The position numbers were made by a program, and so were the translations under genes. The notes under the pieces were generated by a model. The model was not told the origin of the DNA, did no database searches, and saw nothing but the letters and a program-made list of their open reading frames with translations. From Artemia franciscana (Eukaryota; Arthropoda; Branchiopoda; Anostraca; Artemiidae), in the NCBI RefSeq assembly GCF_032884065.1, contig NC_088871.1, positions 13,355,394 through 13,419,393 of the forward strand: a DNA stretch of 64,000 nt, in the 5' to 3' direction. Below are positions 1-10,666 of the stretch, one piece after another; within the stretch, counting starts at the first letter, position 1, and each line of letters opens with the position of its first letter.

Positions 1-459
1 ATCTTTGGACGATGATTCATCCAGAAACATTTCGCATTTTTTTCTGGGTACTTTGCTAATCTTCAAAAGAGGTAGCACACCCTGCTTTCCAAGTCCAAAA
101 GCTCGTGAAGTCGTGTCCAAGACTTTAACATCCCAAGAGTGCGTGCCCTACCAGAACCAGCCTGGATACTTCTCCAATTTTTTTTCCACTTTGTTGAGGC
201 ACCAGAACCGTGTTATCTCTTCTTTTGCGTACTTTGACGATTCGAAGTAAAATGTTTTTGCATTAGGCGGGAGGTGATACAAGAGTAGAATCAAAAGGTC
301 AGTGTTGTTGCTAAGAACTATCGTTTCAAAGTTTTCTGCTTTCTTTACGGCATCGTCCTCCGCATGGACGACTTCAGATCCTTTGACTCTGGGGTTTTCC
401 CTGATGCTGCTTATAATTCGCTGTTTGTTCTGAAAGTTGCTCAAAAACTCTTTCTTGAC
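1..459 (-). pseudogene. PIN/FEN1-like ORF with DTTSR motif, 5' copy, cut by window edge
   Basis: Minus-strand reading from about 459 down to the window edge. The first part (444 to 148) has an acidic HAEDD stretch followed by a NTDLLILLLYH block. This resembles the acidic cores of a PIN/FEN1-like protein found in many copies in invertebrate genomes, where the usual form is HAxxDAD...DTDLLVLL. A TAG stop at 148-150 interrupts the frame, after which it continues in the same frame through DTTSRAFGLGKQG, the second conserved block of that family, where GCDTTSR is usual. No start is evident, because a stop lies just upstream of the KEFLSNFQNKQR stretch. The second copy at 24947-25875 has the same stop, so the lesion predates the segment duplication. 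The family assignment is from remembered motif pattern, not a search. It is probably a dead copy of a mobile-element-associated gene. Confidence 0.5.
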
Positions 460-644
460 AACCTTGCTAGTCTACCTTGCTTCTCTTACTGAATGTCAAA
501 TTAGAACAGGATTATGTTGACGAACCCACGCGCTTGTTGAAAACGGCGAGGAATACGGGATAATGTATTTTTTTTTGCCTTTTCCGAACCTATGGGGTAG
601 CCGAACCTCTAAAGATCTCCTGTATTTGTTATCAAACTTTGTTT

Positions 645-1090
645 TTAGATGTCAATTTTATAATCAGCAGATAGAAAAACCCCAGAAAACACATTCTCAC
701 ATGCTTTCTACTCCTACCCAACATTTTCCCTTTTTCCTTTTTCCCTCCCTCCCCCCATTTCCCCATTTTATGTTAATCGATTTTTTATGTCATTTTATTT
801 CTCAGTTTTGTAATCACCAAATAGGAATACCCCAGAATCTTTCAAACCGCTTTCCACCCCTAAGCTATATTCTTCTCTTTTCTCCCCTTTTTTCCCTGTT
901 CCCCTGTTTCCTGTAGTATCCCTTTTCTATACTGAATTTTAGATGTCAATTTCGTAATCAGCGTATGTGAAAACCCCAGAAAACTCACTTTAAACTATTT
1001 TCTGGCATGTTCAGCATTTTTTCCATTTTCCCCAGTACTCCCCCATTTTACCCTATATTTCGGGTACTCGCCACAGTCAGATTTATGGGG
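645..1090. repeat. Three-unit tandem repeat, about 147-bp period
   Basis: Three diverged units start near 647, 796 and 941. Each opens with a segment like GTCAATTTTATAATCAGC, followed by an A-rich CCCCAGAAAAC stretch and a C/T-rich tail. The anchor TAATCA recurs at 661, 811 and 955, giving spacings of 150 and 144 bp. ORFs here are low-complexity and not credible. The same array recurs at 26062-26505. Confidence 0.75.
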
Positions 1091-2260
1091 ACTTTTAGTA
1101 TTTTTTACTAAATCTCTTCTGATCGGTTTGGCACCATTTTCGTTTATATTGCAATTTTGTCCGGGTTCGACCCTTTTTTGAGTTAAAAGTCCTGGAGTAA
1201 CATGCAGATGCAAGTTCACTTTTGTTTTAAAACAAAAGCTGACAGTTGAGACAGTACAATTTTATATTTCTTTAATTGTATTTATTTTATTTATTTGACT
1301 TTATTATTTAATGATCAGTTGACACCCGTTTGGTTTTATCAAATTCTTGTTGCATAGCCAATTAGTTACTCCAATTTATAGTTTTATTTTCGAAATGTTT
1401 GAATTGAAAACCCAAGTGCATAAGCTTTAATTATTGTTGAATTGGTTCGCGAATCTAGTGTTTTGTTCCTTTCCAACTTAAATGCACAGAACCAGACATA
1501 ATTCTTATTTGAACACCTAACAGTTCAATAAACGAAATCACTCCCCTAATTACAGTTGAGTTGAGGGAAAAGGGTATAACTTCATGCCAAAAAAGGAAAA
1601 ACCTTACATTTTACAGTAGCCAAATCAGAGAAAAAAAACATTTTAAAACTACTGCCAGCCCATTCGCCAAAATTTTCTCTAGTCTTCCTCCCTCCCCCTT
1701 CCTCAAAAGGATTTTGAATTCTAAAGATGTTGAAAGGATAATGTCTGTCCTATCTTCAGAATCTATGGGAATGTGTGTTCAGTTGTTGTTTTTTTGTTAT
1801 TTTTAAAAACAACTGTTTGTTTAACTCTTACTTAATTTTTTTTTTTTAGCCTTTTTCCTCTTGAGAGAGGCACCCGGACTTGGGGCTGAAATATTTTGAA
1901 TTTTAGATTAAAATTTTGTTTTGTTTGTAATGTTTGGTCACTGCTTCGTTGAAATTAAAACTCGCTTTTCTCGCTTAATTTTTTCAAAGTGGACCGATTT
2001 GGCTCCGATCCATCCATTTGTATATTCTATTCTAAATGTGATACAGTGCACATGTATGTAAATATGGTGTAAATAGCAGGATTTGTCTGAAAATATTCTT
2101 TGAAAACTTAAACCTATGTGACTTTATTAAAGTCACCTAGGGATTGCCTGGTGAAAACAAGGATTTGTCGTCTATATCACTGCAAGTTAAATTTACATTT
2201 TAACTGCAAAGCTTCAACCTTATAGTACAATTGAATAAAAAAACGAACCAAGTTTTTTTC
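1091..2260. other. AT-rich non-coding stretch
   Basis: No credible gene. The stretch is shared, with scattered substitutions and small indels, with 26506-27665. It contains a perfect 19-nt palindrome, GTGACTTTATTAAAGTCAC, at 2118-2136. Confidence 0.6.
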
Positions 2261-2263
2261 CAC

Positions 2264-2430
2264 TGAAAGTAAGGTGCAGTATTATAACTTAAACGGACAG
2301 AAATTATTACGTATATGACGGCTGTTGTCCCCACCTCAATAACTTGCTCTTTACACTTAAATTAGACTTTTTGTTCCGATCATTTACGAACGAGTTCTGA
2401 ACACAAGGGGTATTTAATTAAAACACTTTT
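2264..2430 (+). repeat. Foldback-type repeat, left arm plus core
   Basis: One arm of the dispersed inverted-repeat family described in full at 40643-40925. It runs from AAAGTAAGG through GACAGAAATTATTACGTAT and CTCAATAACTTGCTCTTTAC to the core CTGAACACAAGGGG. The matching right arm is absent. Confidence 0.65.
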
Positions 2431-2558
2431 TTTTTCTTAGTTAACAAGTCGCACTAGTTTAAACGTTATTGAGGAATATTCTATAATTATTGTAAATAAT
2501 TGAAAATCTAAGCGTCTTATTACCAACCTATGAGCAATTAGTTGAAGAAGTATATATA

Positions 2559-2840
2559 GTGCGAGAATTTCTATCTAAATGGGTACAGGCAGCAGCTTTT
2601 CAGTTACTAAAGGGAGAATGTATAGATGGTATAGAAAAGGGATGTGGTATAATTTTAGTTTTGGGTCCAAGTAAAAGGAATTTGATTGAAGAGCTTTGCG
2701 TGTACTGCAACATGGACCCAAAGGTTTTCCTAAAAAAAATGTGCATTTGGCTAGGCGTAGGGACAACTAGAGCATCTGTTAACGCGAAGCAGGATCGTTG
2801 GATAAGGAATAACAAAGGAAGAAAGCAGAGATACAGCTAA
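2559..2840 (+). CDS. Unrecognised small ORF, 5' copy
   Basis: A 93-codon ORF (REFLSKWVQAAAFQLL...) with no family I recognise, no signal peptide and no membrane segment. The second copy (27908-28249) extends 20 codons further upstream to an ATG; here the equivalent codon is TTG. Over the shared part I see three differences between the copies (Asn/Ile, Phe/Leu, Ala/Thr). All three change the protein, so there is no sign of purifying selection. It may be an exon or a fossil fragment of an element carried in the duplicated segment. It lies upstream of the truncated 3' edge of the opposite-strand Helitron. Confidence 0.25.
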   Translation: MREFLSKWVQAAAFQLLKGECIDGIEKGCGIILVLGPSKRNLIEELCVYCNMDPKVFLKKMCIWLGVGTTRASVNAKQDRWIRNNKGRKQRYS

Positions 2841-3125
2841 CCAAAATTCAAAGTGTAACTGTTGTTGCAATTTTAGTATGATAGAAGGAAAAAGCACTAA
2901 AGTAGGTAACTTGAAATTAGATGGAATTGTCGACGAAATGGTTATGGAACAAGTAAGGAAAAGAACATTTGGAACAAGTAAGGAAAAGAAACTTGCGAAT
3001 ATACAACATTCTTGGCTTTCCCATTGTCTGTGCATATGCAAAGCCTTATGTACTTATAATGACGTTATATACAGACGCTCTTTTTACAAACAAACAAACA
3101 TGCATACACACAACTCGTTTTTATA

Positions 3126-3146
3126 TAGATAGATAGATAGATAGAT
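3126..3146. repeat. GATA/TATC microsatellite at Helitron 5' terminus
   Basis: Short run of TAGA units (TATC on the minus strand), immediately upstream of the TATATAAAAACGAG Helitron start. It occurs in the same place in the other copies (28540, 37515, 38550). Confidence 0.8.
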
Positions 3147-3156
3147 GCAATACAAA

Positions 3157-6100
3157 TTAACTGCGTAAAACTTGCGAATATACAACATTCTTCGCTGTCC
3201 AATTGTCGCTGCATATAAATAGATTGTCAGGTTTACCGACCCTCGAACATGCAACGTACAATTGTCCATGGGAAAAACAATCAGTATTAAGATCTATACC
3301 ACATTTTTCTAATGATTGACCTTGAGCTTTGTTGATGGTGATTGCAAATGCTAATCGAATTGGGAATTGCAATCTTTTAAATTGAAAAGGCAGATCCGTT
3401 GGAATCATGGGAATGCGAGGAATAAGAACAGCCTCACCCTCAAAAGGCCCTGTCAAGATGGTGGCCTCTATTACGTTTTCCATTGTTTTTTTACGGCAAG
3501 TCGCGTGCCATTGAAAATCTTTGGTGGGTTTATGTCACGTAACAATATTATTGGTACGCCTATTTTTAGTTGTAGCACGTGTGGTGGAAACCCTGATAGA
3601 TCCACAGAATTTAAAAATTCAGGTGGATAATTAACCGCCTCGTTTGGTTCCAAAACTGTGTCGACTGACTTGTAAAGGACTGCCTGGTCTCGAATCTTGG
3701 TCAAAACAATATTGTTGGTTTCGTGGACGTCTATATTTTTGGGTGCAAGAATCGCTCTTTCACTTAGCCATTTATTATTTTTATAATTGTTTAGAATATT
3801 CGAAAATACATTTTCAATCAATTCATTTTTGGACGTCACTAAATTACAGAATTCAGCAGGTAGTTGTATACGTCCTGAAATTAAGTCTACTGGGAGCTTT
3901 CTGTTTCCAATTGCCAGCAATTGATCTGAAAATGTTTGACCAGAGTCATCGTTTTGCAATCGGACACGCATATTTGTAGTTAATTTTAATGTCTTTACGT
4001 GTGTCCATAAATTAGAATTTTTCAGCCAAGCATTCATTTCGTCTGCAGGGGATGATCTAGGTATTATAGGTAATGTTTGCCTGAAATCTCCCGCAAGCAA
4101 TATTAATGTGCTGCCAAAGGGTTTCGAATTCCCTCTCAAATCTTTCAAACATTGATCCAGAGCCTCGAGCGATTTTTTTGTGCCATTGTGCACTCGTCCC
4201 AAATAATAAGTTTGCATTACTGCAATACTTTACCCATCCCAGATGATTTGGAAATATTGCACATGGGAGTTTCTGTAGAATGCAAATTCAGAGGCAATTC
4301 CAAAGCGGAATGAGCAGTTCTTCCACCAGGCAGCAACGTTGCGGCTATTCCGGATGACGTAATTGCCAACGCTATATCATTTTTTGATCCAATTGATGCC
4401 AGAATCAGTTTTATAACGAACGTTTTACCAGTACCTCCTGGCGCATCCAAAAAGAAAATTTCTCCAACATTGTTATCGACACAATGCATTATCGTATCAT
4501 AAATGTCTTTTTGTTCCTAAGTCAACTTGGAAATGTTATTTTGTACATACGACAATAGATCGATCGTACTGTAACTTTGTTCACGATCCAATTCTACACA
4601 TGTCATAACAGCAGCGGTACGATTAGGTGAAGGCATTCCCAAATCCTGAAGAGGTTTGTTTGCCATACATACGCACAAATCTTCTATAATAACTAAAGTG
4701 TAGTAATAAATTTCTGATGTAAAATCAAAAGTCATATCTGACGTTTCTAACCGTTTTCGATGAAGTATATCTTCGGACATTTTCGATTTATATTTTTCCC
4801 ATAACTCTATGGGAGCTGAAGGAGAGCAAGTTGTTAGTATGATTCCATGCAATGTACGAACTTGACTTGGAGTTGACGTTTTGCACGCGTCATTGATGCA
4901 GTTATCCCAGTGTTGGTCATTCTCCAATAAATTCAAACCTTGGCATGCACTACGGTAAGTGTCATGTATAGTACCGTTTACAGTTCTCAAATACTCAAAG
5001 AACGTCGGACCGGGGACATTCACCAAAAGCATGCGTAGAAAGAAGCATTCATGTTGATTAGGGTGAACGGTGTAGAGTCTTCCTATCGTGGTATCTTTGA
5101 AGATGGTAGGCTGGCCGTTGACTGACTTACCCGGTTTTCGATGTTCAAATACTTTATTTTTAGTATTCCACGTGTAATACGAAGGCACTTCAGTATACAG
5201 CAGTTTTATTTTGCAAAAGAATCATTTTTGCATAGCGAAAAGAAGCAGTTAACTTTGTATCCGGTGGATTCAGGGCTCTTTGTTGCACGTTGGATTCCGA
5301 GAAATAAACACGTTGACCATTCTGTAAATGTACCATTAAGTGAACAACAGCTGGACTACGTTCATGAATCGTAAATGAAAGAATTCGCCAAACAGCTTCA
5401 TTACTGCTTATGTATCTTCCAGCCTGATATTGTACGATTTCGTCGATATCTTTGATTTCGGACTGCAAGCCAAAAACTGCCATGTCACTGCCTTTGTTGA
5501 TGTATTTACATATGTATTTGATTGCCTTTACGGAGTTACAGTGTTCAACGTTTATATGTGCATTAAATGTTTTTGATAATAATGGGGAATATGGAACAAC
5601 CCACTGGTTATCAACTTCGATGGTGGTACCGTTACGCTTCTTTATTATTGCTGTTTTACCACCATCTTCAGTAGATCTTCTTCTATATTGTGGGTAACCA
5701 TCATTGCCAGTAATTGTTTTGGGTACTAAAAGTCGAGGATATTGCTTTGTGCGCCTTCCTTTCGCCATGCATGGTGAATTTTCGTTCAGTGCACCGCACG
5801 GTCCATGTATCATATTTTTTACAACAATATCGTATAACCCCTTATCGACATTTTCATCAGGTATTTCAGCGGAAATTACATCATCAATTTCATTAGAAGT
5901 AATTTTACAATGTAGCCAGATTAGTATATGTGCGTGTGACAATCCTCGTTTTTGCCATTCCGCTGAGTACGTCCAGCATCGCACTGACCCAAACACTTCA
6001 AGTTTTACTATGTAGTTTATCAGTGATTTCAACTTTTTCCGGAAGACACGGGCCGTAATGTCATGTCTATGAACCGCCAATTGTCCTTGAAGTAAAAGAT

Positions 6101-7743
6101 GCTGTATCCCGTTCCAAGATTGATTAAATGTAAATGTAATAAATAAATCTGGACGACCATAGAGACGAACATACGCAATAGCATCTTGAGCATATTCATG
6201 CATATGACGGCGACTGCCAGCATATGACGAAGGTAAAATCGTTAATCTTCCAACGTTTTTGGTATTACCGTCATTTACAACTGCATGTTGCAAATGAATG
6301 TATTGTTCAGAGCAGAGCTTGGTCTGATTCAGACGGATAAATAGCAAACGTTCTGATTCAATTTTTGCATACATATCAACGATGTATTGGTGAAACAATT
6401 GACGGCATTTTAAAATATAATTGTCTTCATCCTGCCGAATCATTAGTCTATAAGAATAATAATGCACATCACTGCATTTCTTATTCATTTCTTTGTTAGT
6501 GGCTGGATTTATCAATTTAAAATTAAAGTGATAGCCGTCGGCTCCATAACAAAAAATGATAGGATATTGTAGGGCATCGTCTGATCGATGAGTTTCAGCA
6601 ATTCTTACCAACTGAGCGTTTCGCGTATGAAGAATAATATCTCAAGATAAAAACTGATCACCGACCATAACGATTGCCACTTCGTCGATAGTTGGAGCAA
6701 TGTATCTACGCACATGTTGGCCAGGAGGCGTTTTGTCAGTGGAAATAACAATTTTATGCGTATCAGTAGGCATCAAATCGATGGCTGTTTTGAACAGAGG
6801 CACAAAATTATTATTTTTGTGGAAAAGATGTTGCAACTGGGAAATGATTGTCCTTTCAACGTCGGAAGAAATTTCGCAACGTGCATTCAATTCAGAATTT
6901 TTATCACTGATGAAGTACAATTGTAAAAATTTATGATTCTCGCCTGAGAATGGTAGAAGAGATCCTGCTCTATGATAAATTTGCCCTTTTAGTTTGAAAG
7001 TAGGCATAAATTGATCTGGATTTTCGATTTGGGCACCAAACGACGTCATTTGGAAACACGAGTTCTATTTTCTGATTTTTGATGAAAAAAAACAAAACAA
7101 TTAGATTCTGACGTAGTTCCAGTAAGCAAAGTCTTCAATGGCTCTGGGGGTGTAGCCAGCTGAGGAAGTTTAACTTTTCCTGAGGCGCAACACATTCCCA
7201 TTGTTTCAACATTAAATTTCAAGGCCTTGCAGTAGGGACAAATTTTAGACATAGTCCCGATTTAAACACATCTACTATAATCATCGACTGGGCTGTACCT
7301 GAATGCCATGCGATAATTTTCACTTTGCTCTTGTGATTCCTCGGCACACTTTCTTTTGGCATTATCTCTTGAAGCCACAAGCCTGTTTTCACGTTGCTCT
7401 TGTGATTCCTCGGCACGCCTTCTTTTTTCACTTTCTCTATTAGCAGCAAGTCTGGTTTCGCGTTGCTCTGGTAGTTCCTCGACACGCTTTTGTTGACGGA
7501 AATTGCACATTCCTAATCTGGCATTATCTCTTGAAGCCGCAAGCCTGTTTTCACGTTGCTCTTGTGATTCCTCGGCACACTTTCTGTTCTTACTTTCTCT
7601 ATCAGCCGCAAGCCTGTTTTCTTGCTGTTCTTGTGATTCCTTGGCACGCTTTGTTTTCTGACTTTCTCTATCAGCAGCAATTTTTTGGCATAGACTCTTT
7701 GAGCAGCTTCCTCGGCTGTTGCCATTGTAGGTTCTTCAGTCAT
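3157..7743 (-). pseudogene. Helitron Rep-helicase (RepHel), copy A
   Basis: It would encode the HUH endonuclease-helicase of a Helitron. Order on the minus strand: start MTEEPTMATAEEAAQ at 7743; charged repeats of the RAEESQEQRENRL type; a zinc finger CPYC...CCASGKVKLP (about 7250-7150); the Rep domain in 7049-5190; and a PIF1-type helicase. In the 6611-5190 frame, the HUH metal site is H226-A-H228 and the two catalytic Tyr are Y366 and Y370 in KYICKY. Helicase motifs are Walker A GGTGKT (about 4435), LLAGDFRQTLP (about 4090) and the last motifs TINKAQGQS and VACSRV (3340-3230). Breaks: frameshifts in the N-terminal repeats, a TGA at 6642, a frame change near 5190, a TAA after KVLQ at 4217, and one base lost next to the DE box near 4180. 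Both catalytic centres are recognisable, but the protein cannot be made intact. Confidence 0.88.
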
Positions 7744-7944
7744 TTTACAATTAAACATTTTTCCGTCCACGATCTTCTTACAATTGGAAATTTGTCTTTG
7801 AACGAATTTCTCAAATACCTTTAATGACGTCATCGTCATAACAAACATGACGACAACTAACTTCATGACGACATGACGACATGATGACATGACGTCAATC
7901 GACAGACATAACACACATACAACTTATTTTTATATATATATAGA

Positions 7945-8130
7945 TTATATTCGTTAGATTGCAGTAAAATAATTTCTGAAAGCTGTATGTATAAATTTTT
8001 TATAACCAATACAGTAGTATTTAATGTGTCAAATAACCTTTGTCTTATGGCTACCGCTTCATGATGTTTTGTATAATATTATGTGCATTAGATTGCGGTA
8101 TAATAATTTCTTAGTTATTTTTATCATATA
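7945..8130. repeat. AT-rich spacer with internal partial duplication
   Basis: The stretch between two minus-strand Helitrons contains a partial tandem copy: TTAGATTGCAGTAAAATAAT near 7954 recurs as TTAGATTGCGGTATAATAAT near 8090. The same spacer is found at 32970-33186. Confidence 0.6.
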
Positions 8131-8921
8131 CTAGCTGTTGGTGGGGCACTTAGATATATACATGTTTTTAACTAATTAAAACTTGCGAATGTACAATTTT
8201 CTTCGCTGTCCCATTGTCTGTGCATATAAATAGATTGTCAGGTTTACCGACTCTTGAACATGCAACATATAATTGTCCATGGGAAAACAATCCGTATTCA
8301 GATCTATACCGCATTTTTCTAATGATTGCCCTTGGGCTTTGTTGATGGTAATTGCTAATAGAATATTCCCTGTGTCCCTGTCGTCATTTATATACCCCCC
8401 ATGTACCCTTCCGGTGTCCCCGTTGTAGTTTTGTCCCTGTGTCCCGGTCGTCATTTATATTCCCTGTGTCCCGGTCGTCATTTGTGTCCCAGTGTCTCGG
8501 TCTGTAATTTCTCTTTGAGTGTCCCGGTCGTCATTTATATTCCTTGTGTCCCGCTTGTCATTTATGTCCCGGTCTGTAATTTCTCTTTGAGTGTCCCGGT
8601 CGTCATTTATATTCCTTGTGTACCGGTGTCCCGGTCTGTAATATACGACAATAGATCAATTGTGTTGTAACTTTGTTCACGATCCCATTCTACACATGTA
8701 GAAATAGAAGCAGCATGATTAGCTGAAGGCATTCCCAAATGCTTGAGAAGTTTATTTGCAATAGATAAGCACAAATCTTCAATCATAACTAAAGTGTAGT
8801 TATAAATTTATGTTGTAAAGTCAAAGGTAATATCTGACCTTTCTAGCCGTATTCGGTGGAGTATATTCTCGGCCACCAGGATGTAAAAGCTGTTGTATCT
8901 AATCCTAAGATGTATTATATA
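8131..8921 (-). mobile_element. Non-autonomous Helitron with minisatellite, copy A
   Basis: On the minus strand this ends in CACCAACAGCTAG at 8131, followed by TATATGATA; CTAG followed by T is the Helitron 3' rule. Inside are a piece of the helicase linker region (8860-8650), then a minisatellite (8365-8645), then the final helicase motifs (TINKAQGQS) in 8350-8176. The helicase core is missing and the minisatellite occupies the deletion site. The 5' end is lost in the assembly gap. Confidence 0.75.
8365..8645. repeat. Minisatellite inside Helitron
   Basis: Imperfect tandem units of the form TGTCCCGGTCGTCATTTATA with variants (TTCCCTG, TTCCTTG, TCTGTAATTTCTCTTTGAG between them). Translation as Val/Pro-rich peptide is an artefact of the repeat. 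The same array, sometimes in reverse complement, occurs at 33420-33700, 34955-35225 and 39026-39340. Confidence 0.85.
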
Positions 8922-8980
8922 NNNNNNNNNNNNNNNNNNNNNNNNNNNNNNNNNNNNNNNNNNNNNNNNNNNNNNNNNNN
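8922..8980. other. Assembly gap (59 N)
   Basis: A run of N directly after the end of the first copy of the duplicated segment. Sequence on the right side belongs to a different repeat, so the junction is unverified. Confidence 0.99.
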
Positions 8981-9140
8981 CACCCTTTCGTAAGTTACAA
9001 ATACCTCAATTTTCAAAATTACCCTTCCCCCCAATTCCACCAAAGAGAGCAGATCCGGTCCGGTTATGTCAGTCAAGTATCTTAGACAGGTTTCTATTCT
9101 TCCCATCCAGTTTCATCCAGATCTCACCAGAAGACAAATA
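8981..9140 (-). repeat. Fragment of hairpin-ended dispersed repeat (CACTTGG family)
   Basis: It carries the family's CACCCTTTCGTAAGTTACAA and GATCCGGTCCGGTTATGTCA segments and the TTTCATCCAGATCTCACCA segment. Longer copies lie at 9990-10300 and 50770-52075. Confidence 0.65.
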
Positions 9141-9985
9141 GGATAAAATCACAATTGTTATACTTTGATACAAAGAAAGGGATGAATGAGACTTATTCTT
9201 GATTTTACTGAGACCGATATTTCAAAGAACTAAGCACTAGCGAAAAACCAAAACCGATGATGCAGCACGGAAAGACTGTTTTATTTTGTGGCCTATAGTT
9301 CGAATTCTGTTCGAAACTAAAAATTAAAGGGTAACACTGCTTCAAATCAAGCACGATATTGAACCTTATTTAGAATAAGTACAATATTTTCGCTGAAATA
9401 CTACTGCACCTACTATATTAGGCAATTACTCCCTTCTTAAACGAGGAAACTTAAATTGAATGTGCAAATCAAGCTTGAAACCAACAAAAATCTCTACAAA
9501 TAAGGGCTTGGAGTTTCCCCTCCTTTTCTCATTGTAAAAGTCCAAAACCTTAAGGAGGATTTTGTTTTAGGCACTCAGAAAAGTGGTGTTGATTTAATAA
9601 TATAGTGGAAATATTTACTTGACCATGAATTAAGTTCTTTAGGCTATTTATTTTTAAATGATAAAAAATGTATTTTTTGGAATAGCATATTCTTCGATAA
9701 AGAAGCAGAAGTTTGAAGAAGCAGAAGGTGGACTTTGGGAATTATTTTTCTTTTTCTGCTAGAAATTTCAACAAAAATCAAACATCGATTTATTGGTGTA
9801 ATTAGTGATTTTCTTCAATAATCAGGTCATTTATGTTCTAATTTTGATTTTTTTTTTTTTTTGAGGCTATATAAAAAAAATCACTAGAAATAGTGATACA
9901 TCCCTAGGGATGGCAAACGTGCATACAGATCATATAAAGGTCAAAATAATACTTATCAGTTATATAATAAACACTCGGGAAGTGA
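9141..9985. other. AT-rich non-coding stretch
   Basis: No ORF, RNA gene or clear repeat seen. Confidence 0.5.
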
Positions 9986-9989
9986 AATT

Positions 9990-10300
9990 TGATTAATGTT
10001 AATGAAATAAAAATCAAAATCAATTTGATTCCAAACATCAAATTTCATTAAGATCCAATCACCCGCTCATAAGTTAAAAATACTTCATTTTTTCTATTTT
10101 TCCGAATTAACCGCCCCCCCCCCAGATTGTCAAATCGGGAAAACGACTATTTCTAATTTAATCTGGTCCGGTCCCTGATACGCTTGCCAAATTTCATCGT
10201 CCTAGCTTACCTGGAAGTGCCTAAAGTAGCAAAACCGAGAGACTGACAGAATTGGCGATTGCTATATGTCACTTGGTTAATACCAAGTGCCATAAAAACT
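9990..10300 (-). repeat. Hairpin-ended dispersed repeat (CACTTGG family)
   Basis: It shares an extended block with 51780-52075: AAATTTCATTAAGATC, the C-rich stretch, GTCCCTGATACGC and CATCGTCCTAGCTTACCTGG. It ends with a perfect 8-bp stem and 4-nt loop, CACTTGGTTAATACCAAGTG, followed by CCATAAAAAC. The boundary after CCATAAAAA is the same in the copies at 42755-42780 and 52065, which marks it as the element's end. Confidence 0.75.
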
Positions 10301-10666
10301 AGCCAAAGTATTACTACCTCTTAAAGCTACCTTTAAACCATTATTTTGTAAAATTCTTTTAAGTTTTTCACTCAAACCTGGAACATATGGTAGAGAACAA
10401 AAAATATCTTTCTTTTCTGTTGTTTCCAGAATATCGTCAGAACATTCTAGAAATTGTTTCCTTCTTTTCGAAAAAGTCTGGTCAATTAACCAACCCGGAT
10501 AATAGTTACTTATTAAAATCTCTTTTAACAACAATAATTCCTCCTCAATGAATTTTGGAGAACAAATTCTAAAAATGCGGTCAGTTAAAGATATGATTAA
10601 ACTGAGCCCATCTCTATTTTGTCCCCCACTCGCTGTGTTACAGATATGAAAAAACTTCAAAACCAA
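10277..10666 (-). pseudogene. Penelope-like element protein fragment
   Basis: 129-codon minus-strand ORF with the pattern ...RIFRICSPKF...EELLLLKEIL..NYYPGWLI...LPYVPGLSEKLKRIL..NGLKVA...SNTL. This resembles the region just C-terminal of the reverse transcriptase core in Penelope-like retroelements, before the GIY-YIG nuclease. RT motifs and nuclease are both absent. The last seven codons come from the hairpin-ended repeat that adjoins at about 10300, so the ORF is chimeric. The start methionine is probably fortuitous. The family call rests on motif pattern memory. Confidence 0.5.

Larger units (their letters stand above)
2990..7944 (-). mobile_element. Helitron copy A, autonomous type, decayed
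   Basis: A rolling-circle transposon on the minus strand. The 5' end reads TCTATATATATATAAAAATA from 7944, preceded by A, as expected for insertion between A and T. It contains a Rep-helicase gene (3157-7743). After the helicase stop there is no terminal hairpin or CTAG. A second Helitron 5' terminus (TCTATC repeats, then TATATAAAAACGAGTTG) begins near 3145 instead and runs about 155 bp to 2990, where it abuts an 18-bp sequence, GGAACAAGTAAGGAAAAG, that is itself present twice in the flank. The unit is therefore a fusion of one element with the start of another, and its 3' end is truncated. Confidence 0.85.

Noticed and set aside
8401-8670. Val/Pro-rich ORFs (also 33457-33726 and 34909-35259)
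   Set aside because: They are translations of the Helitron minisatellite; the period of the peptide follows the DNA unit.
8893-9141. ORFs spanning the N run
   Set aside because: Their middle is unknown sequence; the flanks belong to different repeats.
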